NCBI RefSeq assembly: GCF_001597745.1
Contig: NZ_LUHJ01000014.1
Coordinates: 76,908 to 140,907, forward strand
Source of the DNA: Anabaena sp. 4-3
Lineage (GTDB): Bacteria > Cyanobacteriota > Cyanobacteriia > Cyanobacteriales > Nostocaceae
Direction: 5' to 3'
Length of the DNA stretch: 64,000 nt
A program made the position numbers and the translations under genes. The stretch's first letter is position 1; every line of letters starts with the position of its first letter. The notes under the pieces are model-generated. The model was not told where the DNA came from. It did not search any database and was given only the letters and a program-made list of their open reading frames with translations. Positions 17,922 through 27,609 of this stretch are shown here, in pieces.

Positions 17922-19196
17922 ATGCACCAGTCAAAGCTTCGTATCGCTTTGTTTACAGGCTTATATGCTCCTTTTTTAACTGGGGTTTCCGTGGCAGTGC
18001 ATCAGAGGGTGCGTTGGTTGCTACAACAAGGACATGAGGTATTTTTAGTCCATCCCCAATTTAATCAGCAGTATCCTAAAAAAGTAGGCGATCGCCCCAT
18101 GCCTGGGTTAGATGAGTTAAAATCTTATCCTAATTTCTCTGCCTACTCATTCCCCACAAAACCACTCATATTCTACAAATCTCTACCCCAACCTTTGAGT
18201 TATCGCCATTGGAGCGACACCCAATTATTGGCTGACTTTCAACCTGATATCATCGTAGTGGAAGAAGCCGCCCAAATGCGAGGTATATACTCAGCCTTAA
18301 TTCAAGGGTATGGTCGTCCTGTAGGTGTAGAATATGCCCAACGCACTCAAACCCCAATTATCTCAGTCTTCCACACAGACATCGTTGCTTATATCAGATA
18401 TTATTTAGGCGATGTATTGTTTAACTTGCTGCGTCCCATCATTCCTTACATGGTGAAGCAGTTTAGTCAAGACTACAATCTCAATATCTTTTCTTCTCGT
18501 GAACAACTGGTTAAATACCAAAATTTAGGATGTCATCCTAGTGAATATGTCCCCTATCAGGGGATTGATTGCGAAAAATTCCATCCTCGCAATATCTGTT
18601 ACAACCCCATCCCCGATGACAATAGACCAACTATTCTGTTTGTGGGACGTATCACTGCTGAGAAGAATGTACCCCAATTAATCGATGCCTATCCCTTAAT
18701 TGCGGCTCAAATTCCCAATGTGCATTTAGTCATTGTCGGTAGTGGCCCCTTAGATGCCGAAATTCGCAAACGTGCGGAAAAATTCGGCTCAGGTATTACA
18801 ATCTGGGGTGAGTCTCACGGTACAGAATTATTAGGTTGGTTTGCGCGTGCGGATGTATTTGTCAATCCCTCCGTCACAGAAAACTTCTGCACCACCACAA
18901 ACGAAGCCTTGGCTTCTGGTACTCCTGTAGTTGCAGCCTTAGCACCATCCACTACTGAACAAGTAACTCCTGGTAAAAACGGCTTTTTAGCTCAACCCAA
19001 CAACCCAACAGACTTTGCTCAAAAAGTGATAGAAATTCTTTCTCAGCCGGAACTGAAAGCAGCTATGGCTGAACAAGCTCGTCCTTCCATTGTGCAGTAT
19101 GATTGGTCAGCTTGTATGGAAAAATTTGAAACTAAACTCTATGAGTTGGTGCAAACATCCCATCAGGTAGAACCTACTGACATGGCGAAATTATAA
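17922..19196 (+). CDS. hglT: GT4 family glycosyltransferase, HglT-like
   Basis: A 424-residue GT-B glycosyltransferase of the GT4 family. The N-terminal domain has ALFTGLYAPFLTGVSVAVHQ and a central HTD motif (SVFHTDIVAYI). The C-terminal domain has FVGRITAEKNVPQLI and an NPSVTENFCTTTNEALASGTPVVA stretch with the family E-x7-E pattern. In Anabaena PCC 7120 the glycosyltransferase HglT, which adds the glucose headgroup to the heterocyst glycolipid aglycone, lies at the far end of the hgd gene row. This gene has the same relative position, so I use the name. A paralogous function cannot be excluded. Confidence 0.75.
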   Translation: MHQSKLRIALFTGLYAPFLTGVSVAVHQRVRWLLQQGHEVFLVHPQFNQQYPKKVGDRPMPGLDELKSYPNFSAYSFPTKPLIFYKSLPQPLSYRHWSDTQLLADFQPDIIVVEEAAQMRGIYSALIQGYGRPVGVEYAQRTQTPIISVFHTDIVAYIRYYLGDVLFNLLRPIIPYMVKQFSQDYNLNIFSSREQLVKYQNLGCHPSEYVPYQGIDCEKFHPRNICYNPIPDDNRPTILFVGRITAEKNVPQLIDAYPLIAAQIPNVHLVIVGSGPLDAEIRKRAEKFGSGITIWGESHGTELLGWFARADVFVNPSVTENFCTTTNEALASGTPVVAALAPSTTEQVTPGKNGFLAQPNNPTDFAQKVIEILSQPELKAAMAEQARPSIVQYDWSACMEKFETKLYELVQTSHQVEPTDMAKL

Positions 19197-19200
19197 ATTA

Positions 19201-19230
19201 TGTAGAGACGTTATATATAACGTCTCTACA
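19201..19230. terminator. GTAGAGACG hairpin after hglT
   Basis: TGTAGAGACGTTATATATAACGTCTCTACA is a perfect palindrome between the convergent ends of hglT and the next minus-strand gene. It could end transcription from both sides, though no long T-run follows. It is a member of a dispersed family. Confidence 0.55.
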
Positions 19231-19246
19231 TTCAGGAATAAGCAGT

Positions 19247-19675
19247 TTAACCTTGATGACGTGGAGTGTTGAAGGCTTCCCAACCGACTTTGATAGCATT
19301 TTGGAGCCGGCTAGAGAAATCTACAAACTCTTTCATCATTAAGTGCCAGTTTTTTTCTAGTTCTTCTTGAAATACCATCCAGAAATATTCTAGGCGATCG
19401 CTTCGCCCGTCGTAGGCATCGCGCTGAAAAATCCTACCCCCTTCAATTGCTGCCCGTGCCTTGCGTACTGCATTGAGATAAGTTTCACGGGTGAAAGTTC
19501 CGGCTGATTCTGCTTCAGTTTTAGCACGGTTTCTGAGTGCTTCAATCAGTGCTTTAGTTTCCCGCTTCACTTCATCACTTTCGCCAGCCATTTCTTTCTC
19601 CACAATTTCATGAGTTTGAGGGCTAATTTCTATCACTGTTATCGATTCGACGATTTCAAAATCATTAGTATTCAT
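19247..19675 (-). CDS. Hypothetical helical protein
   Basis: A 142-residue acidic, largely alpha-helical protein with no signal peptide or membrane helix and no domain I recognise. Charged stretches such as EAESAGTFTRETYLNAVRKARAAIEGG and a Trp-containing C-terminal helix suggest a soluble coiled or bundled fold. A good AAAGGATG ribosome-binding site lies upstream of the ATG at 19675. A HIP1-like stretch inside the gene encodes residues near DGRSDRLE. It stands alone between hglT and htpX, and its function is unknown. Confidence 0.65.
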   Translation of the reverse strand: MNTNDFEIVESITVIEISPQTHEIVEKEMAGESDEVKRETKALIEALRNRAKTEAESAGTFTRETYLNAVRKARAAIEGGRIFQRDAYDGRSDRLEYFWMVFQEELEKNWHLMMKEFVDFSSRLQNAIKVGWEAFNTPRHQG

Positions 19676-19767
19676 AGTTGATACATCCTTTTAGTCATTG
19701 GTCATTAGTTATTGGTCATTAGTTTAGTTTTTCTGCTCCGCTCCTCCGCTTCCCTACTCCCTACTGC

Positions 19768-20634
19768 CTATTTCCCTACAAACTGTTGCTCTAACTTCAG
19801 TAATTGTTCAACTCGTGCTTCCGTAGCCGGGTGACTAGAGAACAAGTTACCGAGAAATTGCCCAGAGATAGGATTGATAATTAATAGCGGTTCAAAAGCG
19901 GGATTAGCATTTAAAGGTAGTTGTCGCGCTGTGGCTTCTAATCTTTGCAATGCACGCGCTAAAGCACGGGGATTTTTAGTTAATTTAGCCGCACCAGCAT
20001 CAGCCGAAAATTCCCTTGTGCGTGAAATAGCTAACTGGATAATAGTGGCAGCTATAGGCGCAAGAATAACTGTTAGCAAAACTCCTAAAGGATTTCCGCC
20101 TCTTTCGTTATCTCGTCCACCGACACCGCCAAACCATAAGCTATAACTCAGCATTTGTGCTAAGAAAGAAATAGCACCGGCAACGGTAGCAGCTACGGCT
20201 TGTGTGAGGGTGTCACGATTAATAATATGAGTCAGTTCGTGAGCGATGACACCTTCTAACTCATCTTCTGGCAAAATATTCAAAATACCTTCAGTAACAG
20301 CCACAGCCGCGTGTTCTGGATCGCGTCCTGTAGCAAAGGCATTAGCAGTTTGGCTGGGAACAATATAAACTCCCGGCATAGGAATATTAGCGCGTTGCGA
20401 TAATCGCTGCACCATCCGATAAAGTCCTGGTGCTTCACTTTCACTTACAGGCTGGGCGTGGTAAACAGCCAGAGCAATTTTATCAGACTGATACCAAGAA
20501 AACAGATTAGTTACTGCGGCTAAACCAATACCGATAATCAAGCCGCTAGTACCACCAATTACCCAGTAACTAATAGCTATCAATAAGCCACTAAGGGCAG
20601 CTAACAAAGCCAGAGTTTTAAATTGATTGCCCAT
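19768..20634 (-). CDS. htpX: HtpX-like M48 zinc metalloprotease
   Basis: A 288-residue integral-membrane protease. Two N-terminal membrane helices (about 7-25 and 28-48) are followed by the active-site helix HELTHIINRD (HExxH) and two more hydrophobic segments (about 147-170 and 180-202). The third zinc ligand is in the SADAGAAKL region, and the ATEARVEQL C-terminus is typical. HtpX degrades misfolded membrane proteins on the cytoplasmic face. A GGAG ribosome-binding site precedes the ATG. It is a single-gene unit flanked by repeats. Confidence 0.92.
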   Translation of the reverse strand: MGNQFKTLALLAALSGLLIAISYWVIGGTSGLIIGIGLAAVTNLFSWYQSDKIALAVYHAQPVSESEAPGLYRMVQRLSQRANIPMPGVYIVPSQTANAFATGRDPEHAAVAVTEGILNILPEDELEGVIAHELTHIINRDTLTQAVAATVAGAISFLAQMLSYSLWFGGVGGRDNERGGNPLGVLLTVILAPIAATIIQLAISRTREFSADAGAAKLTKNPRALARALQRLEATARQLPLNANPAFEPLLIINPISGQFLGNLFSSHPATEARVEQLLKLEQQFVGK

Positions 20635-21264
20635 ATTTTCACTCTCCTGCTAATGCTGTCTTGATTTTTCAGCTTTTCTACACAACAGCATTACTTAAGC
20701 CACACCTTTATCGTAGCTATTTAAATCTAGATTTATCAGGTAGCAATTGCGCGGCAATCTATGTACGGTTTTCCGGCTTTAAATTTGAGTTTTCCAGGAC
20801 TTTCAGAGTAACAAATATTCAATACTGTCAGATAACACTTGGCATTAACAAGAAATTATTCGTTATGACGCACCCTACTAGCTAGATGAATTTTTCAACT
20901 TGATACAGGTGAAAATGCAAATTCAAAATTATTCATTTTAGTTGATTTTAAAATGTAGTAAAAAATTTGATATTTTAGAAATCCAATGTTCGGGATAGTT
21001 AACACACATCTTGCACTTGTTACTTAATGACAATTTTTGTAGGGTGGGCATTGCTGGTAACTTGCTCAAACCCTTAGTTTTAAGTTGTTGGCAATGCCCA
21101 CATAACGCTTATTGAGAATAGTGCAAGATATATAGCTGTAAATATCTATGAGTAATGGGCAATTACCACTTACCCATTACTCATTACTGATTTAGAAGCA
21201 GATAACGTTATTAACCAGCGTTGAGATTACTGGTAAATAGTATTTCTGTACCTCTAATATCTTT
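20635..21264. other. Gene-free region with hairpin repeats
   Basis: No convincing ORF is present. It contains a half-copy of the TGACGCACCCTACTAG element near 20866 and a GTAGGGTGGGCATTGC/GCAATGCCCAC hairpin at 21039-21101. The hairpin is followed by GTGCAAGATATA, a tail also found after the copy at 35.87 kb. ATTACTCATTACT-type short repeats lie near 21170. Confidence 0.6.
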
Positions 21265-21954
21265 TTATTGTTGACGAGTAGCTTCCAAAATACGGGAGAA
21301 GTAAAAGCGAGTTTTAGTAAAAGCCTGTCTTTGGATAGCAAAGCCATTCTTTTCTAAAATTTTAACTACATCAGCCTCACGATGCAGATAGGCGCGAGTA
21401 GTTTTACTAGGCCCAGGAAAGAAACTGCCAATTTTCTTGAGTAAAGCCAAGGCGCAGGTTTTAGGCGCAAAACTCAAAATAATTCTCGACTGCGCCAAAG
21501 AACAGAGGTGAGAAATCATCTCATCGGCTTTGTCTTGGGGATAGTGAATCAGGACATCCAAGCAAATAACAGTGTGATAACTGCCGCTCAAAGATTCTAA
21601 ATCCTGTACAGCAAAGGTAGGATTGTCAGCATTACCCAAAGCTGCTAAGGCTCTTTGTTTGCCTTCTTCCACCATTTTTTCAGAAATATCGCTGGCATAA
21701 ACCTTAGCACCTGCTGTTGCTAGGGGAATGCTGAGACTACCCACACCACACCCAGCATCGCAGATTGATAACTCTGCTAAATTGCCATCATTTTTCAGCC
21801 AGTCGATCACTGTATCCACAGTTTGCTGGTGGCCGTTGCGGATGTCTAGCTGGACTTTGTTGACTTCGCCATCGCCATAAATCCGTCTCCATCGATCAAA
21901 TCCCGTGGAATTGAAATATTCGCGAACAATGGTTTTATCGTCGGCTGCGTTCAT
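21265..21954 (-). CDS. chlM: Magnesium-protoporphyrin IX methyltransferase ChlM
   Basis: A 229-residue SAM-dependent methyltransferase that methylates the C13 propionate of Mg-protoporphyrin IX in chlorophyll synthesis. The N-terminus VREYFNSTGFDRWRRIYGDGEVNKVQLDIR is characteristic of ChlM/BchM. The SAM site is ICDAGCGVGSLSIPLA (about 64-79), followed by the YASDIS motif. Length matches cyanobacterial ChlM. It is a monocistronic minus-strand gene and the ATG at 21954 matches the conserved N-terminus. Confidence 0.95.
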   Translation of the reverse strand: MNAADDKTIVREYFNSTGFDRWRRIYGDGEVNKVQLDIRNGHQQTVDTVIDWLKNDGNLAELSICDAGCGVGSLSIPLATAGAKVYASDISEKMVEEGKQRALAALGNADNPTFAVQDLESLSGSYHTVICLDVLIHYPQDKADEMISHLCSLAQSRIILSFAPKTCALALLKKIGSFFPGPSKTTRAYLHREADVVKILEKNGFAIQRQAFTKTRFYFSRILEATRQQ

Positions 21955-22605
21955 AAATCTCGATTTTTAAGGCTTCCCAATCCTTAAAATTATCATTTCT
22001 AGCCAAGATCAAGAACACCCTGATCAATTTTTCTGCAATGATTTCCTATAAACTGACCATTCCAAACAGTTAAACAGCCTATTATATCAGTCTTTTGGCG
22101 GATACGCCAGGTAGTCAATGAAAGCATCTCTGACTTTTGACTTACGCATAGCGGTACTAGCCTCTGTAATGACTGATGAGTGAGAATACTTGAGTATATC
22201 TACACCAAATTAATTTGAGTAGTAATTTAGACTTACGTTACTAATTAGTTATTGAGTCTGTCAATGCTATCAATCAATATGGTTTATCTAGGGGCTATGG
22301 GTGTAAAAATTCCTCTGTATAGACGCGAATAATCGCGTCTATAAATGTGGATTTTGAGGTAATTTTCACGGGATTAATATCAATAGGTATGTTTAATCTC
22401 GATGATGGCGATCGCATCTGGAAATAGTCAGCAATGCCAATAAATTATACATTCAAAAATTTACTCATCAAAAGTGAATAAGTTTGTTATTATTAGCCTG
22501 TTCATGTTTTAATTATTGCAACTTTATTAGGAGTATAGTAACCAACTTCTGGTAAAAAATCTTTGTTGAGACAGATTGTAAACATCTACACAATCGTATT
22601 AATAT
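21955..22605. other. Gene-free region upstream of the antiporter and chlM
   Basis: The divergent spacer between chlM and the antiporter gene holds a TATAGACGCGAATAATCGCGTCTATA-type hairpin (22318-22343) and a GGCGATCGC octamer near 22406. The DNA is AT-rich. I could not place promoters with confidence. Confidence 0.5.
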
Positions 22606-24687
22606 ATGGCTTCAGAGTTCCTCACCGATTCTCCTATTATTGCCTTTACAATCCTTCTGACAGTAATATTTACTGTACCACCAATCTTTGAACGCTTAAG
22701 ATTACCCGGACTGGTAGGATTACTGTTAGCCGGCGTAATCTTAGGACAAAATGGCTTAAAACTTTTAGATTCTGATTCCGAAACCGTCAAACTACTTTCA
22801 GATATCGGTAAAGTTTATTTAATGTTTGTCGCCGGATTAGAGATTGACCTAGACCAGTTTCGCAAAACCAAAAATCGTTCAATTGGATTTGGCTTTTTAA
22901 CATTTATCTTCCCCATGCTTGCCGGGATTTTAGTCGGACGTTTTTTTAATTTCGGCTGGAATTCATCAGTATTAATTGGTTCTTTATTAGCTTCTCATAC
23001 CCTCTTGGCATATCCGATTGTAAGTCGCCTGGGAGTAGTGATGAATGAAGCGGTAACAGTAACAATTGGCGCGACCATTTTTACTGATACAGGTGCTTTG
23101 TTAGTATTAGCAATTTGTGTAGGAATTCATAGCGGAGAATTTACAACTTTAAGTCTGTTAACTTTATTAGGCGGATTAATCATCTACTCAATTGCAGTTC
23201 TGTTTGGTTTTGACTGGTTAGGTAAAGAATTTTTCCGCCGTTCTGGGGATGAACAAAGTAATCAGTTTTTGTTTATTTTACTAGCCTTATTTTTAGCATC
23301 TGTAGGGGCGCAGGTCATTGGAGTTGAAAAAATTGTTGGTGCGTTTCTAGCTGGTTTAGCTGTCAATGATGTTTTAGGACGTAGCCCTGTTAAAGAGAAA
23401 ATTGAGTTTATTGGTAGTGTGTTATTTATCCCTTGTTTTTTTGTAGACATGGGATTGTTGATTAACATTCCTGCCTTTCTCAAAACCCTTTCTTCATTTT
23501 GGCTGACATTGTTGATTATTGTAGCTTTGATTGGTAGTAAATTTTTAGCAGCCTTCTTCACCAAATTGCTTTACCGCTATAACACTGCGGAACTGCTAAC
23601 AATGTGGTCATTATCCCTTCCACAAGTAGCGGCTACATTAGCAGCAACATTAGTTGCCTATCAAACTGTCAACTCTGCTGGCGAAAGGTTAATTAGTGAA
23701 GGTGTCTTAAATAGTGTGATTGTTTTGATGTTGGTGACTGCAATTTTGGGGCCAATCACCACAGCTAGGTTTGCTACTACATTACAGGTTTCCCAAGCAG
23801 AACTAGACACAGATAGTCTATCAATGTGGTGGGGGAATACTGAGGAAAAACTGCTAGAAGAAAACCACTATCCTTTCACGGTATTAGTACCAATATATAA
23901 CCCACAAACCCAGCGATATCTCATAGAAATGGCGGCACTGCTGGCGCAGCATGAATCAGGGAGAATAGTGACTTTAGCTATTGCTAAATCTCATGTACAC
24001 ATGGATGACCCCCAGTTAGGAATTGCCCTAGAACAAAGTCAGCAAAGATTGAAATTAGCTAAAGATATCAGTCAAGAATTTGATGTAGAAGTGCAAACTG
24101 CCATTCGGATTGATGATGATGTGGCTTTAGGAATTAGCCGCACCAGTCGAGAACAAAACGCTAGTTTAGTGGTGATGGGTTGGTCTAAGACAACAGGTTT
24201 ACGCGCCCGGTTATTTGGTAGTGTAATTGATAGCGTTTTTTGGTCATCTCATTGTCCGGTAGCAGTAACACGCCTCTTAAATAGCCCCAGCACAATCCGC
24301 CGAATTTTGTTACCAGTTGGTGATTTGATGCCGCAAACTATAGGGGCTTTAAGATTTGCTCAAATTTTGGCTTATCATAATCAGGGGGAAATAGTGTTAT
24401 TACATGTGTGTGACCCTAATACACCAACACCTATGGTGGAACAATTTACCGGGCAATTATCTGAGATTATTAATAATAGTAAATTGCAGGTGAATACAGA
24501 GATTCAAACAATTAGAAATGATGATGTTGCTAAGGTAATTATTCGCGAAGCCCCTGGTTTTGATTTAGCAGTTTTACGTGCTGTTCGTTATCGCACAACC
24601 GGCGGATTGGCTGTGAGCCAAGTGACAACCCAAGTCATTAAAGAATTGACTTGCTCAATTGTCTTGCTGGGCGCACCTCATTCATAA
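22606..24687 (+). CDS. CPA2-type cation/proton antiporter with two C-terminal universal-stress domains
   Basis: A 693-residue protein. Residues about 8-395 carry 11-13 hydrophobic helices of the Na+/H+ or K+/H+ exchanger type (CPA2), including the GLLLAGVILGQNGL and GATIFTDTGALLVLAI stretches. The latter holds the Asp-containing core of the transport site. The cytoplasmic tail has two universal-stress-protein modules, about 425-560 and 563-690. The first has an LVVMGWSKTTGLRARLFGS-like nucleotide motif. The fusion suggests control of ion exchange by nucleotide or stress state. Ion specificity cannot be read from the sequence. Confidence 0.85.
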   Translation: MASEFLTDSPIIAFTILLTVIFTVPPIFERLRLPGLVGLLLAGVILGQNGLKLLDSDSETVKLLSDIGKVYLMFVAGLEIDLDQFRKTKNRSIGFGFLTFIFPMLAGILVGRFFNFGWNSSVLIGSLLASHTLLAYPIVSRLGVVMNEAVTVTIGATIFTDTGALLVLAICVGIHSGEFTTLSLLTLLGGLIIYSIAVLFGFDWLGKEFFRRSGDEQSNQFLFILLALFLASVGAQVIGVEKIVGAFLAGLAVNDVLGRSPVKEKIEFIGSVLFIPCFFVDMGLLINIPAFLKTLSSFWLTLLIIVALIGSKFLAAFFTKLLYRYNTAELLTMWSLSLPQVAATLAATLVAYQTVNSAGERLISEGVLNSVIVLMLVTAILGPITTARFATTLQVSQAELDTDSLSMWWGNTEEKLLEENHYPFTVLVPIYNPQTQRYLIEMAALLAQHESGRIVTLAIAKSHVHMDDPQLGIALEQSQQRLKLAKDISQEFDVEVQTAIRIDDDVALGISRTSREQNASLVVMGWSKTTGLRARLFGSVIDSVFWSSHCPVAVTRLLNSPSTIRRILLPVGDLMPQTIGALRFAQILAYHNQGEIVLLHVCDPNTPTPMVEQFTGQLSEIINNSKLQVNTEIQTIRNDDVAKVIIREAPGFDLAVLRAVRYRTTGGLAVSQVTTQVIKELTCSIVLLGAPHS

Positions 24688-24734
24688 TTAAATACGCTTC
24701 AGTTAAGAAAATATAGTATTGGTAAGGCTGGTTT

Positions 24735-24783
24735 GTAGTCAGCATTTTATGTCTCAGAAAATCAGGACTAAAGTCCTGACTAC
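24735..24783. repeat. GTAGTCAGGACTAAAGTC hairpin repeat
   Basis: A partly degenerate copy of the family also seen at 14754-14801 and 35674-35722. It is followed by CGAACTGA and CCTTAACTGAACTGTAT, a tail repeated after the 35.7-kb copy. It sits in the convergent gap between the antiporter and the oxidase. Confidence 0.65.
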
Positions 24784-24911
24784 GAACTGATTATTACTTC
24801 ACAACTTAAAGCTTTTCGCCTTAACTGAACTGTATTGTGATATGTGGGATTAACTAATTTTCAATTGAAATAAAAAAGTTTAGATTATAGCGTTACAAAA
24901 CTTGAGCAAAT

Positions 24912-26375
24912 CTAAGTTTGAATCAGCAAATTTCCCATCATGCCTAAGTCTTCATGATCGAGAATATGGCAATGATAAACTGTCTTACCTGGGAAATCTC
25001 TAAAAGGAATACGAATGCGAACTGTTTCGCCTCTAGGAACTAAAACTGTATCTTTCCAGGCGCGATAGGGTTCGGGTTGATCATTGCGACTAATAACTTG
25101 AAAATGATTAACGTGGAGATGAAACGGATGATCCATCATTCCTGTATTCACAATCTCCCAGTCTTCTACTGTATCTAATTTAACTTGTGTATCAATGCGC
25201 TGGTGTTCAAAAGGCTGACCATTAATCAGAAATACCATACCCATACCAGCAGCCATTCCGTGATTCAATTCCAAGCGACGTACTTGTTGAGGTGTTGGTA
25301 AAGCTGGTATGGCAGCGAGTTTTTTAGGTAAAGCAGCAGGTTTTACAGGTGAGTCATAGTTAACGGTGGCTAAAACTGTTGGTGTGTTGCGATTTCCTCC
25401 CATCATACCCCGACTGCCCATCATCCCCATACCTATTGCACCTCGATTGTACGGCAGATTGAGCAAGCGATATTGTCCGGGTTGGCGATCGCCTTTCACT
25501 AACACTTCTACCCTTTGCCCTGGTGTCAGTAATAACTCACTAACTTCTACAGGTTGTTCTAATGCACCTCCCTCAGTAGCAATCAGGTAAAAAGGGTGTT
25601 TTTCCAACGCCAGCCGATAAAAGCGAGAAGTAGAAGCATTCAGAATCCGCCATCTGACTAAACCCTCAGCCGGAAGTGACAAAGAGGGGTTAGACTCACC
25701 ATTCACTGTAATCACATCCCCTTCCCGTCCTGTCATAATTGACATCCGTGCTGAAGACATCAGCCTTCCCTCACCATCAAAAGCAAAATCTTGCAATACC
25801 AAAAATTCCTCTTTAGCGGCTTTAATTTCGGGAATTTCATCTAACTCACCCCGCACCACAAACAAACCAGCCAAACCCCCAAATAACTGTTCTGCTACCA
25901 AACCATGAAGATGGGGATGATACCAAAACGTACCAGCCGGATGATTAGCAGGTATAGTAAACTCATAATTAAAACTCTCTCCTGGGTCAATACTGAGAAA
26001 AACATTATCAGCATTACCTGTAGGTGGAATGTGTAGCCCGTGGTAATGCAGGTTAGTTGGTTGAGCAAGGTTATTAATAAAACGGATGCGAACAGTGTCC
26101 CCTGGTTTAGCTTCCAAGCGAGGCGCAGGTATTTGTCCGTTATAAGTTAATAGATATGCTTGTTGATCACCCAATTTCACAGCACGGTTACTAGCTTCGA
26201 GGTTAATTTCCAATAAACCATCAGTGCTTTTGTGCCACTTGGGTAGTTCAATTGCTGGCTGCACTGAAATTTGAGCAGAATTAAATTTTTGCCATCCCCA
26301 ACTAGCAGCCAAAGCTGTGCCAGCACTAGCCGCAGTTAAGGTAATGAATTGACGGCGATTCAACTTTTTCATCAT
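24912..26375 (-). CDS. Tat-exported multicopper oxidase
   Basis: A 487-residue three-cupredoxin oxidase. The N-terminus NRRQFITLTAASAG is a twin-arginine signal with an alanine-rich helix. All copper ligands are present: HYHGLH, FWYHPHLHG, HPFHLHVNHF and the C-terminal YHCHILDHEDLGMM with the type-1 His-Cys-His and axial Met. A glycine/methionine loop at about 318-330 (GMGMMGSRGMMGG) and a second Met patch (HGMAAGMGM) resemble the Met-rich copper-sensing parts of CueO-like cuprous oxidases. The likely role is oxidation of Cu(I) or phenolic/metal substrates in the periplasm. It lies downstream of a DUF411 metal-binding gene on the same strand. Confidence 0.88.
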   Translation of the reverse strand: MMKKLNRRQFITLTAASAGTALAASWGWQKFNSAQISVQPAIELPKWHKSTDGLLEINLEASNRAVKLGDQQAYLLTYNGQIPAPRLEAKPGDTVRIRFINNLAQPTNLHYHGLHIPPTGNADNVFLSIDPGESFNYEFTIPANHPAGTFWYHPHLHGLVAEQLFGGLAGLFVVRGELDEIPEIKAAKEEFLVLQDFAFDGEGRLMSSARMSIMTGREGDVITVNGESNPSLSLPAEGLVRWRILNASTSRFYRLALEKHPFYLIATEGGALEQPVEVSELLLTPGQRVEVLVKGDRQPGQYRLLNLPYNRGAIGMGMMGSRGMMGGNRNTPTVLATVNYDSPVKPAALPKKLAAIPALPTPQQVRRLELNHGMAAGMGMVFLINGQPFEHQRIDTQVKLDTVEDWEIVNTGMMDHPFHLHVNHFQVISRNDQPEPYRAWKDTVLVPRGETVRIRIPFRDFPGKTVYHCHILDHEDLGMMGNLLIQT

Positions 26376-26463
26376 CGTAATTTTTCATGAATCTGGTTGT
26401 TTAACTCCTCACTCCTATTTGCGACTTATACCAATTATCTATGAAGTTGCATCAAATAAATCA

Positions 26464-26493
26464 TGTAGAGACGTTGCATGGAACGTCTCTACA
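26464..26493. repeat. GTAGAGACGTTGCATG hairpin repeat
   Basis: TGTAGAGACGTTGCATG pairs with GAACGTCTCTACA, giving a near-perfect palindrome between the oxidase gene and the DUF411 gene. A nearly identical copy lies at 54255-54282. Confidence 0.7.
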
Positions 26494-26585
26494 GTGCAGA
26501 ATAAAGTGCATCTTCATCAGGAAAGAGCAGTGGCAAACGAGACAGGAAGCCAACACTTACCGCTTGCGGAAGTGTTGGTACTTCA

Positions 26586-27185
26586 TTAAGATTGATACTC
26601 TTTAAACGCTGCAACTGCACCGGATTGATCAAATGTCATGATTGTAAATGGCTGTTTTCTATCTCCTGATTCCATCCCTGGAGTTCCTAAAGGCATCCCT
26701 GGAACAGCTAAACCTGCAACTTCAGGTTTTTGTTTAAGAAAACGCTTGATATCATCGGCGGGAATATGCCCTTCCATGACATAGCCATCAATAATTGCTG
26801 TGTGACAAGATGCTAACTCTTGAGGCAAGTTGTACTTTTGTTTAATTGCCTCCATGTCATCGGTTTTGATATCTGCTTTGATGTTAAACCCGTGCTTTTG
26901 TATATGTTCCATCCAAGCACCACAGCAACCACAAGAGGGACTTCGATAAACTGTAATATCTCGCACTCCTGAATAGGATTCTGTTTGCTTATCCCAAACA
27001 CTGACGTTAAGCAGTGCAGTAGAATTATTCGCTAATACTTGTGGATGATTGCTAGCTGTAACACTCTCTTCTTTGCTCAATACATTGAATGTTACAGAAG
27101 CAGTTGCGACAACTCCAGTGGTAACAATCACTGCTAATAAATAACGAGACCATTGATTAATCCAAGCGGAAAAGCGTTTGTTCAT
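26586..27185 (-). CDS. DUF411 metal-binding protein
   Basis: A 199-residue membrane-anchored protein. One N-terminal hydrophobic segment (about 15-33) is followed by a DUF411 domain whose signature is VYRSPSCGCCGAWMEHI (Cys-Gly-Cys-Cys metal site) with a conserved SCHTAIIDGYVMEGHIP stretch. DUF411 proteins commonly occur with copper or silver resistance genes and have a thioredoxin-like fold. A MerR-type operator promoter lies about 60 bases upstream. With the multicopper oxidase downstream it forms a two-gene metal-response unit, though a 210-base repeat-containing spacer separates them. Confidence 0.85.
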   Translation of the reverse strand: MNKRFSAWINQWSRYLLAVIVTTGVVATASVTFNVLSKEESVTASNHPQVLANNSTALLNVSVWDKQTESYSGVRDITVYRSPSCGCCGAWMEHIQKHGFNIKADIKTDDMEAIKQKYNLPQELASCHTAIIDGYVMEGHIPADDIKRFLKQKPEVAGLAVPGMPLGTPGMESGDRKQPFTIMTFDQSGAVAAFKEYQS

Positions 27186-27609
27186 TGTTCACACCTTATA
27201 AGCGTTTTTTGGGATTGAGATGTTGAACATATTCCTGTTAGTTTATACTCTCCATCTAACTGGAGAGTCAACTGTCTAGTTTTGAGAAGTAAAAAAGTAT
27301 TTACTATGTAATCAAAAAATATTGCCTAAGTTTTAGCTAAACATCCAAAAATGAAAATCAGATGAAATTTAGACTCTGACATCAGACATAAATTTTTTTA
27401 TCTCATTTGGAAGATGTGAAACCAATAGGAAATTTTTAACTTAGAGCCTAGAGGTAAGGTAACTTGAAACTTCAAGAAGTGAGCCAGTTATCCCCAGATG
27501 TTGGTTGAAAATTTTGCTAGTTACCTAACACCTGTTTTATGTGATTATGCCAACGTTACCGCTATCTCTAAATTTGAATGAGTAACACCGTATTTCACAA
27601 GTAGTAATT
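27186..27609. other. Divergent control region between DUF411 and flavodoxin genes
   Basis: Apart from the MerR-type dyad at 27247-27268 the region is AT-rich and without ORFs. A flavodoxin promoter should lie here. I did not find a convincing Fur box or NtcA box. Confidence 0.45.
27242..27271 (-). promoter_or_regulatory. MerR/CueR-type operator-promoter
   Basis: On the minus strand TTGACT (27271-27266) is followed by a perfect dyad ACTCTCCA-N6-TGGAGAGT (27068-27047 plus 200, i.e. 27068+200 to 27047+200: positions 27268-27247 read on the minus strand) and then TATAAACT. The -35/-10 distance is 18 bases to TATAAA or 20 to TAAACT. A dyad centred between widely spaced promoter boxes is the hallmark of MerR-family metal regulators. 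No MerR-type gene is present in this window. Confidence 0.7.

Noticed and set aside
20661-20885. 74-residue frame upstream of htpX
   Set aside because: It runs through a dispersed GACGCACCCTAC repeat, has no start context and no protein-like features.
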